The position numbers were made by a program, and so were the translations under genes. A model generated the notes under the pieces. That model searched no databases and was not told the DNA's origin. It saw only the letters and a list, made by a program, of their open reading frames with translations. DNA of 64,000 nucleotides, taken from positions 11,361,532-11,425,531 of the forward strand of contig NC_090718.1 of the NCBI RefSeq assembly GCF_040954835.1, given 5' to 3'. Below, in pieces: positions 23,601 through 32,659 of this stretch (its first letter is position 1; each line of letters starts with the position of its first letter). This stretch comes from Lepisosteus oculatus (lineage: Eukaryota; Chordata; Actinopteri; Semionotiformes; Lepisosteidae).

Positions 23601-26600
23601 GAAACACAAACCAGAGGACACAAGTTGAAACTATGTGTAAGTGCATTTAACATCAAGAACAGGGGGGCACTTCTTTACACAAAGGGTGGTGGGAGTATGG
23701 AACAACTGAAGGCAATTCCCTGATGTCATTGAAGAAATTGCTGGATGAGATCCTCTGATCTATTAACTACCAGCTACCAAATCGGCAGGATGCACTGAAA
23801 GACCTTCTCTTACTTACAATCATCTCTATATTAGCATGAAATTGAGATCCTCTAAAAAAAATGGAAAAAAATAACTGCAATCACTAAAGGACATGTTTTC
23901 AAATTTAAGCAATTTAGATATTATGCCACACCAACTATCCTTCAGGCTTCAAGGACCAGACTTCCCTTAATTAAACCACTGACTTGATTACCTGATCAAT
24001 AACTTACAAGTTCCTATTCTCTAAAAATGGGTTATTTTTTTAAGGGGTTACCCTTAAAACTAACTGATCTAGGGCTCCCCGGGAATAGAGAGGGTAACCC
24101 CAAATTTACTGTCATTGCAAAATAACAGAACAGCCAAGAAAGTAGGTGGTATCAGTTTCCTGTGAGGAAATAAAGCACTTTTATTGCTGATAAAAGATTA
24201 AGTGGGAAGCAGAAGACAAAGAAAGAACTTATCTGGATTTCTAGAACTAAGCTCCAGTTAATAATTAGTCGGTTCCCAGGCTCTTCCTCAATCCCCTCTT
24301 TAACTCTCGGGTTGGTGATGGGAAAGGTCCTGCGTGGGGGAACTTGGGAGTCTTTTAAAGCAAGCCCAGTGCTCCTCGTCGAAAAGCAAAAACAACAATC
24401 ACGCCAGCTGAGCTCCGCTTGATTTTTATTCATGTTGGTATACACTCGGGTTAACCCTATAACCACATCCTCACTTCAGGACGGGTTACGACTCTGTGCT
24501 GCGCAGTTACGACTACATCCAGCCACTCCTGTGCCACAGCCAAGCAATACACCCCTGGCGTAAAGACGCCAACGGTCACATACAGCCTCTTCCTTGCTGA
24601 GAAGCTCACGCTGCCGGTGGAGGACCGTGATGTAGCCGCTAACGCGAGATTGTTGACAGTTCAGTCCTGCGAAGCAAATATTTAATTCTCTGCTGCGCAG
24701 GAGGTTTCTCATTCAAAACGGCCCTCACCTGTCCACGCAGCTCAGAGCACGTAGTTTGGTTTTTTTTCTCCGCTACAGAAAGGGAAGACGGCGGTTATAC
24801 TGTAACACCAGCCCAGCCCCCCCTCCCCCCCCCCAAAAAAAATAACACCGTGTTCCGATGTCAAACTGTGCCTCGTTGCTACAGCTTACAGCTTTACAAT
24901 CCCAGTACTTGAGCTCGGTTCCCTCCCCCCTTTCCCCTGTTATTTTTTTTTTTTAAGATGTATCAGCCAACGACTCTTGCCATCTTCTTCCGCGGATATT
25001 TATCATTCGCCAGATATCGCATCCTGTACAACGCCAGCACGTTGCCGACATGATTTCGCTGCTACGCACTATATATATTATGCAGAAGGAGGGGGGGGGG
25101 GGGGGTAGTCCACCTCCCATTTTCTCATGTATCAGCACCGATACTGTAATACGTAGCGAGGCAGAGGAAGTAGGCGTGCAGCGCAGCGCACCGGAGTGAA
25201 TGGGCACACGAGGAGCAGGACGGACTCCGTACATACGCACTACTAACATACTGACAAACGTTTATCGATACGTATCTCCCCCACCACCTCCCAAAAACCA
25301 AGAACAGAAAAGCGCTGGGGGGGGGGGGGGGGGTGCGACGTGAGGCTCATCCCGTTTTTAAAAACTAAGCAGGCGTGCAGTCGGGAAGGGGGCGACGTCG
25401 TTGTGGCGTATGCTAAAAACAAAAACGAAGAGAAGAAGCCCCTCCAGTTGGCACAGTGTGGCTTTCGCGGTGTTGTCGGGCACAGCACCTTGTGCCGCCC
25501 CCCCCCCCCACCGGAGACAAAAACAACCATCGGAGGGAAATGCCCCCCGCCCCCCCCCCTCCGATGCCACCGCAAAGTTGGGCTTTTAACAGCCCGGGGG
25601 GTTCAGGACCGACAGCGGGGTTCTGGGGGGCTGAGAGGCCAGCGCGGACCCCGGAGTCAAGAGAGAGTTGACGTTTTGTTTTCATCCCCCGCCCTCCCTC
25701 CTGTCGCCACAGTCGCAAACGCTGGGGAAGGCGGCGGGATTGGGGTTGGGGTTGGGGCTGGGGCTGGGGTGGCCGAGGGAGACTCGTCTCTCTCTCTCTC
25801 CCTCCCTCCCTCCCTCTCGGCTCAGCCCCGCAAGCTCAGGCGGACCGGGCGACGCGAAACCACGCAGCTGCAAAATTCCCCAGACCCGCCGACCGTGCGG
25901 AGCCCGTCCAGTCCCCGGCGCAAAGTTGAGCGCCGCACAATGGAGGGGAGCCGCGCCGATCGTAAAAGCCCCTCGGAGCAGCATCTATCTGCAGCAGCCC
26001 CTAACTGCCCCAACGCGGGGGGGGGGGGATGAAGATCGCTTGTATCCCAGCTCTTATCACCCCCACCAGCACCCCCTCCCCTTCCCAAACAACGGCACAA
26101 CCCCGGAATAAACTTGCGCTGCATCCCGTATCTGCTTCCCATCAAATCCGTCCTTTCCCATTAAATAACTGAATCAAACGAGACCTCCCACCCACCACCT
26201 TTTTGCTTTTCCTCCTCTTCTCCAAACATCACTTAACGCGTTTGAAATAGTTCGCCACTAAGATCAGCCCCAGCGCCTGGGAGGAAAACAGCACATGATC
26301 AGAGAAGATGGTAGCAGGAAAAAAAAGTTGCAGCATTTGGACCCGGAGGTCAATGCGGGAGGCGCTCGGAGGCAGGCTCACCCAGCCCGCCCTGTGCCAC
26401 TGTCTCCCCAGCTCGCCGCTGTCTTACCTCTCCGCTGCTGGAGCCACTCGCCTCCCCAAAAACATCCCGAAATTTCTGCAGGTTGTTGCCGATGGCAGCG
26501 GAGACTTGCAACGCGGCGTCAAAGCCCGGCCCGAGCCCGCTCGCGTTCGGCTGGGGCCCGGAGCCAGTCCGGAGCGAGGCGGTGACCCTGATCCGGCCCG

Positions 26601-26673
26601 CTCTCCTCCCGCTGCCCGCGTTGCTACTCCCTCCGGGCCGAGCGGGGAACCGCCACCGACAGCTGTGCGCCAT
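1..26673 (-). CDS. KMT2A: KMT2A (MLL1) histone H3K4 methyltransferase, N-terminal part, exons 1-3
   Basis: Coding segments are 26428..26673, 4162..4234 and 1..2655 (cut by the window edge), all minus strand. Phases agree across both introns (0, then 1). Known role: KMT2A is the catalytic subunit of a nuclear H3K4 methyltransferase complex that maintains HOX and other gene expression. Seen here: the menin-binding start MAHSCRWRFPARPG, a GFDAALQVSAAIG block, a LEDGF-type motif across the exon 1/2 junction, three AT-hooks, the conserved FIMPVVS...IIKTPKRFIEDE block, and the EPTFRW and RSPLLRAPRFTPSEAHSRIF blocks. The CXXC, PHD, bromo, FYR and SET parts lie beyond the left edge. ATP5MG and UBE4A upstream match the human neighbourhood. 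Identity is very secure; KMT2B lacks this N-terminus. Confidence 0.95.
2695..3216 (-). mobile_element. TTAA-type non-autonomous DNA transposon, copy 3 (3' end lost)
   Basis: Reverse-oriented relative of the copies at 42.0 and 48.2 kb. Its outer end at 3216 reads GGGGAAATGCAACTC inward, preceded by TTAA at 3217-3220. The internal block GTGACTAGTGAGCAGGAAGG appears in the other two copies with few changes. The other terminus is not visible: similarity fades at about 2695, only about 40 bases before the exon 3 acceptor. Confidence 0.75.
3377..3951 (+). repeat. 5S-rRNA-derived SINE, copy A
   Basis: The head resembles the 3' half of 5S rRNA, including the internal-promoter-like CCTGGATGGGAGACCTCC. 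The body carries CCAGCAGGGGGCGGT, then GACACTATACTGTAAACAGG. The tail is AAAGCGCTTTGAGTGG followed by ATT repeats. This head-body-tail layout fits SINE3-type elements transcribed by RNA polymerase III and mobilised by a LINE. Confidence 0.85.
4162..4234 (-). CDS. KMT2A: KMT2A coding exon 2 (73-nt small exon)
   Basis: Acceptor: a T-rich run then ccgttag, with the exon starting at 4234. Donor: CCTACAG|gtatgg, with the exon ending at 4162. It enters in phase 0 and leaves in phase 1, exactly what exons 1 and 3 need. It encodes EETFLGFGTHHENRRIHSSA then RSPT, aligning with the mammalian DEQFLGFGSDEE...RSPTRSPS segment. Together with the last GE of exon 1 it makes an E-x-E-x-F-x-G-F motif of the type bound by LEDGF/PSIP1. 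Confidence 0.88.
6545..6875 (+). mobile_element. Penelope-like retroelement 3' fragment with GIY-YIG endonuclease remnant
   Basis: Encodes NLNYCSCRKCPAVYIGETGR followed by RVGDCFREHVRAV, the YIGETGR...R..EH pattern of the GIY-YIG endonuclease of Penelope/Neptune elements, with the Cys-rich approach typical of that clade. The frame stops after about 69 codons. It is followed by the CAGCATGGAATACACCTTTA 3' tail shared with the elements at 43.3 and 62.6 kb. It is a dead 5'-truncated copy within KMT2A intron 1. Confidence 0.8.
8000..8600. other. GC-rich patch with purine/pyrimidine runs in KMT2A intron 1
   Basis: G-rich runs on the plus strand (8325-8385, 8490-8505) and a CGCGCACACACACAGGCG stretch near 8270. 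No gene is recognisable; it could be an intragenic CpG island. Confidence 0.4.
11068..11429 (-). repeat. tRNA-derived SINE with target-site duplication
   Basis: On the minus strand it starts with a tRNA-like promoter: TGGAGCACTGG as box A and GGTTCCAGTCC as box B. It is flanked by the direct repeat TAACGTAC at 11060-11067 and 11430-11437, which reads as a retroposition target-site duplication. Confidence 0.7.
12250..12412 (-). repeat. CR1/L2-like LINE 3' tail
   Basis: On the minus strand it encodes a degenerate GVWNRLPS-type peptide followed by an F..EAG.DL end, as in the last part of reverse-transcriptase proteins of CR1/L2-like LINEs. It is one of eight related tails in the window. Confidence 0.6.
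13978..14512 (+). repeat. 5S-rRNA-derived SINE, copy B
   Basis: This copy has the best-preserved 5S-like head: CCATATCACCCTGCAGATC, AGCTCAGCAGGCGTGAGG and CAGTACCTGGATGGGAGACC in the order seen in 5S rRNA. The shared body and the AAGCGCTATATAAGTG tail follow. The CTCF-like motif is altered here (CCAGCAGGGGGAGCT). Confidence 0.88.
14640..15180. other. GC-rich, CpG-rich island inside KMT2A intron 1
   Basis: About 540 bases of GC-rich sequence in an AT-rich setting directly after SINE copy B. Both strands show long open frames, which I cannot relate to any protein family. It may be an intragenic CpG island or an alternative promoter. Confidence 0.4.
15785..15950 (+). repeat. CR1/L2-like LINE 3' tail
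   Basis: Contains AAGCTACCCCAGTTACGCTG, then TTTCAAGAAACATCTGGATA, matching the tail at 59.5 kb. It is heavily decayed. Confidence 0.55.
21080..21275 (+). repeat. tRNA-derived SINE fragment
   Basis: Contains GAGCACCACAGCCTCACAG, GTTTGATTCCAGG (box B-like) and TTTCCTCCCACTTCCCAAAG, the order found in the fish SINE also present at 48.9-49.2 kb. It is diverged and partial. Confidence 0.6.
22656..23210 (+). pseudogene. Tigger/pogo transposase remnant, internally deleted
   Basis: Encodes KREALTLKEKLHVINGFERK, then after a frameshift ATGIKESTVRPIQDDAEKMK and ASCIAGTSLGASKPVRSQP. This is the CENP-B-type helix-turn-helix N-terminus of Tigger transposases. It runs directly into LEEMERLL and a C-terminal-type acidic tail (STADLEQLIAEGEVDNEYEE), so the DDE catalytic core is missing. 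It lies antisense in KMT2A intron 1 and is non-functional. Confidence 0.72.
23560..23770 (+). repeat. CR1/L2-like LINE 3' tail
   Basis: Encodes FFKINSETQTRGHKLKL, then a frameshifted FFT-RVV-WN-type stretch ending in a diverged LLDEIL. GTGCATTTAACATCAAG in it is the empty version of the site into which the 42.0-kb transposon inserted. Confidence 0.65.
25091..25333 (+). repeat. Two long poly-G homopolymers
   Basis: A run of 15 Gs at 25091-25105 and one of 17 Gs at 25317-25333, in KMT2A intron 1 near the CpG block. Such runs are hard to sequence, so their length may be inexact. Confidence 0.8.
25742..25769 (+). other. G-quadruplex-type repeat, five GGGG runs
   Basis: Five runs of four Gs separated by TT or CT dinucleotides on the plus strand, which is the template strand of KMT2A. 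The spacing fits a strong intramolecular G-quadruplex. It lies about 0.66 kb inside intron 1. Confidence 0.7.
26428..26673 (-). CDS. KMT2A: KMT2A coding exon 1
   Basis: 82 codons from ATG at 26673 to GGA GAG, followed by donor gtaagac (phase 0). It opens with MAHSCRWRFPARPG, the high-affinity menin-binding motif known in MLL1 (F, P and P residues kept). Residues about 49-75 hold GPGFDAALQVSAAIGNNLQK and FRDVFGE. The long Gly/Ala/Ser tracts of the mammalian exon are missing, so this exon is much shorter than the human one. It lies at the edge of a CpG-rich block. Confidence 0.95.
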
Positions 26674-28839
26674 TTTACACTCTGCCTGCTTGCCCTAAGA
26701 TCAGGGTGCTGAGGGGGCGCGGCCCCGAACCTGTGTATTCACCAAGCAACCATTACATAAGCGCAGCAACAGTATGTCGTATTCAGATTCCAGGGCGGGG
26801 ATGAAGGGGAGCCCCGATCGTGTGTTTTCCATAACGCTTCCGTAAACGGCACTTGCGCTGTGCTCGTCTATGCGCAGTCCTGGGCTGGGCCCGGGAACAA
26901 AAGCTGAACAATTACAAGTATAATTAACCATGTCAAGATTATGCTCTATACACAGCCAGGGTAAACCAAAGGACGCGGGGGGGTTAGCAACCTTGCGATA
27001 TTTACACGAGATTTCGAATAACTTTAAAGCATGAAATCGATCTTTAGAAACCCGAAAGTGGGACAGATCCTCGATTTATTGTGGTGCGTTTAATAAAAAC
27101 ATACACTGGCTGAATCCAGAAAGACTAAGTAGCAGGCGTGCAAACGGGGAAAAAAAACTATCGCTTCACGCATCACGTTTGAAAGAAACGTCAAGGGAGC
27201 TCAATTCACTGGCCGGACTCGCCACCTAAACCTCCGCACATTTCCATTCAGCGAGCAGGTCCACTACAGATCCTACCAGAGGAAAGTTCTAAGCGGAGGA
27301 GAAACGACATCAAGGCCAATGGAGTATTGAACACTTGGACCTTTATTAAATTACGTTTTCAAGACATTTTTTAAAGACTTGCCCATGCAACTCAGCGTCG
27401 TGCGTAACACAAGACTTTTAAAAGGCTCGCATAATGCAACAAGCTGAACAGTCCCGTTCCAACCCGATGAACTGAAGCTGGAATGACATAGAAATCTCAG
27501 AAAAGTAGAATAACCCAATACAGTGGTCAGAGATGGAGAAAAACACACTAACATGGTTAGGAAGACTAGAGCAACCCAGTCGCCACAAAGCACACATCTT
27601 CTCCCCAGATTCCGCTTGAACTTGGACTTGGACTGCTCCCTTCGTCGAGTCCCGATACTTCTCGCCTCGAAAAGCAAAAACAAGACATAACCTCACCAGC
27701 CGTGTAAAACAGACTCAACCTCTGAGCATCTGTTAAAAAAAAAACGCTCCAGAAGGCGCACCTGCGCAAACACTCGCATTTATTAGGGGCGCACCTGATT
27801 AGCAAAGGCGATAATTATGTCTCGTGCAGAATCATAGCAAGGTGAGGGAAAACAACGATGAACGATGCAGGTATCGAACACCTTGCACTTGTTACAAGTG
27901 AGCTTCAAGTACTATATTACAATATTTAGGCATGTTTACTACTAATTTGTACACGATTTAGTGGCACCTGTGTGGGTAGGCACAAGGACTATAGAGATGA
28001 TGTCTCTCCTATATTTAACACTCAGTATCATTTAACTGCAGTTTGTGTGGCCCGGAGACTGGATTCAGTGTATGGGTTGTTTTGCATACCTAGTTATCTG
28101 GACTATTGTCCTGCCTTCAGAGGCATATGTAATGGCAGTGAAAGGGATTAGAAATAAACCCGCATAAACCAATTGAAATTCACATTTTCAATATGAAAAT
28201 TCAGGAGCTGCTTGTGTGAGCCAACGAGAAGAACAAGAAATTGTGATATTCATCCAACGACAACCCTGCAAAGTGTCTTTGGAACCCACAGCACCATTAA
28301 TCACGGAAGATCAATCCAAGTGACTATACATTACATTTTATCAAGAGAGTGAACTAATGGTGCATTGGAAGCAACTTTGTAAATGTGCATAAGCCAAGAA
28401 CAGTAAAGAATACCAAAGGTTTTGAAGAGAAAAGTTTACTGGTCCAGCTGCTTCCAAATGCACAACTTGCCCTGAAAACTGCAAAGCTGTTCCAAGTTAA
28501 AATTCTAAACATATAGAAACCAGCTGTTTCTATATGTTTATGTTATTAATATTCCTGCTGTTGAGATACGATCCTCAGGAAACATACATTGGATTCATAC
28601 CGCGCTTCTGAATTCCTTTAAAGGTGCTCATAAATAAAATAATCTAATACTAGAAATGTATTTTGACTGTGCAAGAAAGGAGTTTGTCCACGTCTTCAGA
28701 TCGAGGCCTGAAAAAACAGAAACCTGAGTCACACGCGGTTACACACTCGTGCTCGTAAATATGCAGAGCAGGATGGAACATTCTGACAGCTACAGCAAAA
28801 GGAACATCAACACACAGTACTGTCGTTGAACATACAGAT
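26674..28839. other. Intergenic region between KMT2A and ATP5MG
   Basis: KMT2A 5' flank and the region past the ATP5MG poly(A) signal. The first 250 bases are CpG-rich; the rest is AT-rich with short open frames that I cannot relate to any protein. Confidence 0.6.
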
Positions 28840-28845
28840 TTTATT
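28840..28845 (-). terminator. ATP5MG: ATP5MG polyadenylation signal AATAAA
   Basis: AATAAA on the minus strand 80 bases after the stop codon, followed within 25 bases by a TGT-containing stretch. It gives a short 3' UTR of about 110 bases. Confidence 0.75.
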
Positions 28846-28925
28846 GGATTCCAAGCAGTTGGACCCGGAGGTGAGTGCGTGTACAAAGCTCAGCAGAAAA
28901 ACTCTACAATGGAACAGTTCATGTT

Positions 28926-29024
28926 TTACACATTGTATCCAACAATACTGCCTTTCCCGATGATCTCTCCAATGTAGAACCACATGAGCACTTCTGTGGC
29001 GACCAGGCCGTTCCTCAAGGCGTC
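28926..29024 (-). CDS. ATP5MG: ATP5MG exon 3 with stop
   Basis: Acceptor ctgctcctag. Encodes [20 protein letters not shown] then [12 protein letters not shown] and TAA at 28926. This is the membrane-spanning end of subunit g. Confidence 0.93.
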   Translation of the reverse strand, partial: DALRNGLVATEVLMWFYIGEIIGKGSIVGYNV

Positions 29025-31770
29025 CTAGGAGCAGGGCAAAGAACAGTTTACTGTCAATTCTACAATAAAACACCAGATGAACAAAGTTAAAGCAAAATTG
29101 TACTGTATATAACAAGCCACACTTATATCCAGTCCTGGGTCTAGAATAATTTCCTTTAAGACATCATTCTTAACTGTTCAAATGAATAGGTTTACTCTTT
29201 TACAATTCCCATAATTAAAAATATCAAGAGCATGAAATAATTCTGCTTAAGCCCTGTGCAAAATAAGAGATCAAACATCCCAGAGGGGAGACTGCTTAAA
29301 GAATTCCCCATATGTTTCTGCTCAGAGACAGGAAATGTCCAGAACACCCCCCGACTTTTGATTTGGGGGTTCTTGTAAACTTTCAACTTAAAACAAAACA
29401 TTCATCGCTTCATTCCTAACAATGTATATACAGCTCTCCCAACAAAAAGTCTGAGAGCACCCTGTGTGGCCCAGCCAGGAAAAGTGCCTGCCCAACTGCA
29501 GATTGTGCTCTTTGATCAAGGGTTCGAGCCTGGGTCATGACACTGGCTGTCTGGGATCGGGATTCCCCAGCCAGCGATACACAGGTAGCTGAGCTCAGCC
29601 CTGGGCAGGAAGGGATTAGCTCGCCAGGGCTCTCCTGACGACACAGTCACCCCTGTGGCCACCTGGGCACGTGCCGGCATGCAGTGCCCTCTGTGAGGGA
29701 TGCACCTCACATCCAAATGGCTGTGAACTTACACATGGGGCTGTACTGCCCGGGACACATTAGGAGACAAGTGGTTTGAAGGTGGTGTTGGCTATTAGAG
29801 CCATCTCCCCAGTGCATGGACACAGCGTTCATGCCTGAAAGCCGGTGGGAAAAATCCCAAATTTTCTTCTCCTAACCAGGAAGGCAGGAACACACGGCAA
29901 TTCTAACGCAACAAAATGAATGCAGAGTTGTTGTAGATGGTCAACTGAGTTCGGCCTTTAAGCCAACCCACTGAGAGTCACCGGGAGCTGCACGTACAGT
30001 ACCTTGACTGTGGTCTGGGCAAGTCGGCCAGTCTGGAAAGCTTTGACGAGCCCCTTGGCGCTCTCGATAGCCTGGGGGATCTCTGCAGGGGTGGGGGGAA
30101 CCAGCTCAACGCGGGCATAGTGCCAGAATGTGGCCAGCCGGGGCTTGGAGTAGTTCACTGTAGCTGAAAACACAAGACAAGCAGGGCGTGAGGCAAAAAC
30201 GGCAGTGCATGAAAACTATTTCACTACAAACCATCTTTTGTCCTCCCTTCCGTCTTGGAAACCCTGAAGATCCTGCAGGAAGGTGAAAGATGTGCGTAGG
30301 TGATTATTATTAAGGAGAAGTGCATTTAAATCTGAGACCAGCAGACACTCCGTTACGCAAAGGGTTGCAGGAGTCTGGAACAAGCTACCCAGCCGTGGTG
30401 TCTCAAAGCTCATAGCGTAGCTTCTTTCAAGAAATGGCTGGAAGAAATCCTCACATTGGTTTTAGCAACCACACAAACTAGCCTCGGGTCTGATGAAGGC
30501 TTTCTATGCTCTTATATAATCTTGCTAAAGAAGATCATTGCCACGTTGACCATGTTTTGGGAATCTCATGCTGCACATGTGCTACTCACCATTTCTCAGG
30601 TCTGACAGTACAAGAAAATCAAGAGGCTGTATCAGGACTGGCAGAAGGGAATCTCAGTGAACGAGAGCACCGAATATAGGCACTGTGCTCCTGCAAAGTA
30701 CTCAAATGTGTATTTTGTAAAATCACTCAATTTTCCAATTCTTTAAAAAAGATATATGGCATTGTGCGATATATTGAGAGGATTCTGCTCCTCGGCAGTG
30801 TAAACTACATCGCTAATCTCAACGGGGCTATGTGAAAGCACTGCAACACAGCATCAGTGGCTCCTATCAGTGAGAAACCATAGCAGAAAGCCTTCCTGGG
30901 CATCAGCTAACCCAGTTTTCATTGGTAGCCTTGACCACTGTTCCCTTTGCACGCCACCAGGAAAAAAGCATGTTAATCTGACATCATTGCAAATCACACA
31001 GCAATACTCCTCTTGTTTTGTTTTTTTATTACTGAAGGTGTCTGTTCTTGCTGGAAAAGAACAACACTCGCCACTGAAAACACTACAGTTAAACCACCGG
31101 TACATGCAGACGGCAGCTCTCCTCGGAACCCACTGAGAAAAGATTGATTAGTGCAGGACTCCAGGATTCAGGGTTCAGCAGTTGAGCCAAGTGCTCCAGC
31201 AGAATGATTTGAACTGCGGCAGATCAAAATGTCAAACCTCCCGTTTGTTGGGTTAGTAAAAATAATAGAAACTCTGGAAGCTAGGCCGGCTCACAACCAA
31301 GGCAACAAAAACGTTTGTTGTTTTGGCCAAGGAAAAAATACAATGAGTCGCACAGTTTCAATATATTGAACGTCGTGGTAACTCATTTGATTTTAAAATG
31401 ATTAAGTTTTTGTTTTCTATTTTATATAAATGCATATGTCGTACGCAACCCGGTTTTTTGATCGTACGCTGCAGCCAGAATTAAATTCCAAACTACCGTA
31501 GTCTATAGGTACGTGCACGGTTTAAATACAAGTTTAAAAACAAGATATATCCGTAGAATGGTTTAATAGAAAGTCAAATGCATAGGCTTTAATTTCTGTA
31601 TAAACTACTTTGTAATTTTAACCAAAGGTCTGGCCTAAATGGACAGACCTCCCTGTAATACTCAGAATAGTTGACTATTGCAATTTCAAAACAAAATGAA
31701 TCTCACCGCTTATTAATTGTGGTGTCTTGGTGACCACGGATTTAACGAGTCTTTGGGCCGCCTGTGCCAT
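28926..31770 (-). CDS. ATP5MG: ATP synthase membrane subunit g (ATP5MG/ATP5L)
   Basis: Coding segments 31707..31770, 30003..30163 and 28926..29024 make 107 codons plus stop (human protein about 103 residues). The product is subunit g of the mitochondrial F1Fo ATP synthase, an inner-membrane supernumerary subunit that with subunit e promotes dimerisation of the enzyme and cristae shape. Seen: [35 protein letters not shown], and the single C-terminal membrane helix [20 protein letters not shown] with its GxxxG motif (GEIIG). It lies head-to-tail between UBE4A and KMT2A, as in human. The gene looks intact. Confidence 0.95.
29455..29770 (+). repeat. Probable tRNA-derived SINE
   Basis: Contains AAGGGTTCGAGCCTGGG, a good box B, about 65 bases after a weak box A-like stretch. 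It lies in the ATP5MG intron between exons 2 and 3. Its boundaries are uncertain. Confidence 0.45.
30003..30163 (-). CDS. ATP5MG: ATP5MG exon 2
   Basis: Acceptor gtgttttcag before CTACAG; donor GTCAAG|gtactg. Encodes the core [14 protein letters not shown]...AQTTVK. It ends in phase 0. Confidence 0.93.
30300..30545 (+). repeat. CR1/L2-like LINE 3' tail
   Basis: Contains GTGCATTTAAATCTGAGACC, then GGAACAAGCTACCCAGCCG and TTTCAAGAAATGGCTGGAAG, in the same order as the other tails. It lies in ATP5MG intron 1 and is a second empty-site comparison for the nested insertion. Confidence 0.6.
31707..31770 (-). CDS. ATP5MG: ATP5MG exon 1 (coding part)
   Basis: ATG at 31770. Encodes [20 protein letters not shown] plus S and one base; donor gtgagat. 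The start context is ataaaATGGCAC. Phase 1. Confidence 0.9.
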
Positions 31771-31899
31771 TTTATCCGGGAGGTTTTACTTCAATTTCTG
31801 CTTTAAAACAGCATAAGACACCTTCGCCGGTTCCAACTCTGTCCGAACTGAATGTCACCTCCACTCCAAGGACCCACAGAAGATTGACGTCCACACATA

Positions 31900-32080
31900 T
31901 GCCTGCTATAAAATCCGCCATCTTCTTTATAAAGACCTCATAAAAGAAAATGTTATCCGCGAGCCTATACATATTTTTTGTCATTTTTGAAGATATTATG
32001 GACAGATCTTTTAAATTACAATAAAACTGTTTGTTAAAAAATATAGGCAGTGAGGTGGACAATTTAAAGATGGCGACATC
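31900..32080. promoter_or_regulatory. ATP5MG: Possible ATP5MG upstream promoter elements (YY1-like)
   Basis: CCGCCATCTT at 31915-31924 and AAGATGGCGA at 32067-32076 match the YY1 site in opposite orientations. YY1 sites are common in promoters of nuclear genes for mitochondrial proteins. No TATA box is evident at the expected place. Confidence 0.4.
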
Positions 32081-32659
32081 GAGTGTGCGTGTGTAATATG
32101 GGTTGACTGCTGCAGTGGCACTGGATAAAATAAACGATATGATGTGAATTCTACAGATCGGAAAAAAACAAGTCTTTGTCAGAAATGTACAGATGTATCG
32201 CGGTCTTACTTTAAAACGCGGACGTCTGATTCTTTTTTTAACTACTTAAGTAAGGAAAGAGTGACAACCACATTCCAGCTTTGAGAGAAATTGAGTTTTT
32301 TAGGAATAAGTAATACTGGGGCTCAGATGATAGGCCCGGTTTTCTATAAATGGATCACACATAGAGAATCATGGAACACACATTGTGCCAAGGACACCAC
32401 TGTCGAACCCTTCAGTCTGTTCTGAAACAAGCTCTGACTTGAACCTTTCCACGCAATAAGGGTAATTTGTAACTTAAACTATAACAAAAGTATTTTTTAT
32501 CAGGCAGTAGGGAGATGCTGATAAAGCATGCAATATGAGCTTTAATAATAGGCCTTATTATTTGATGCAGGTTGAAGTAATGATAGCTGACAGATTGTAA
32601 TTCCAATGTCTAGAAATGGGGTGGAGGAGTAGTGTCTATCCTGCTGCCATTAATGCTAC

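Larger units (their letters stand above)
4235..26427 (-). other. KMT2A: KMT2A intron 1 (22 kb)
   Basis: Long first intron with no recognisable exon. It contains a Penelope-like fragment (6.5-6.9 kb), a tRNA-derived SINE (11.07-11.43 kb), LINE tails (12.3, 15.8 and 23.6 kb), a 5S-derived SINE (14.0-14.5 kb), a tRNA-SINE fragment (21.1-21.3 kb) and a Tigger fragment (22.66-23.2 kb). GC-rich patches lie at about 8.0-8.6, 14.6-15.2, 17.3-17.5, 18.5-19.3 and 19.9-20.5 kb. The remainder is low-complexity or unique sequence in which I see no gene. Confidence 0.8.
25400..26930. promoter_or_regulatory. KMT2A: CpG-rich block at the KMT2A 5' end
   Basis: Very GC- and CpG-rich sequence covering exon 1, about 250 bases upstream and 1 kb into intron 1. 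It has no TATA box in the usual place, as expected for a CpG-island promoter. The transcription start is inferred to lie between about 26,680 and 26,930. A G-run array at 25742-25769 lies inside it. Confidence 0.6.

Noticed and set aside
25340-26111. Plus-strand open frames of 147-230 codons beside KMT2A exon 1
   Set aside because: They lie in the CpG island and include homopolymer-coded Pro, Gly and Ser runs; no protein family is recognisable.
28807-29115. A 102-codon minus-strand frame overlapping ATP5MG exon 3
   Set aside because: It is in a different frame from the exon that encodes the conserved subunit g end, and it crosses the poly(A) signal.
29520-29535. A tRNA gene suggested by GGTTCGAGCC
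   Set aside because: No cloverleaf can be built around it; the box B-like site fits a degraded SINE better.
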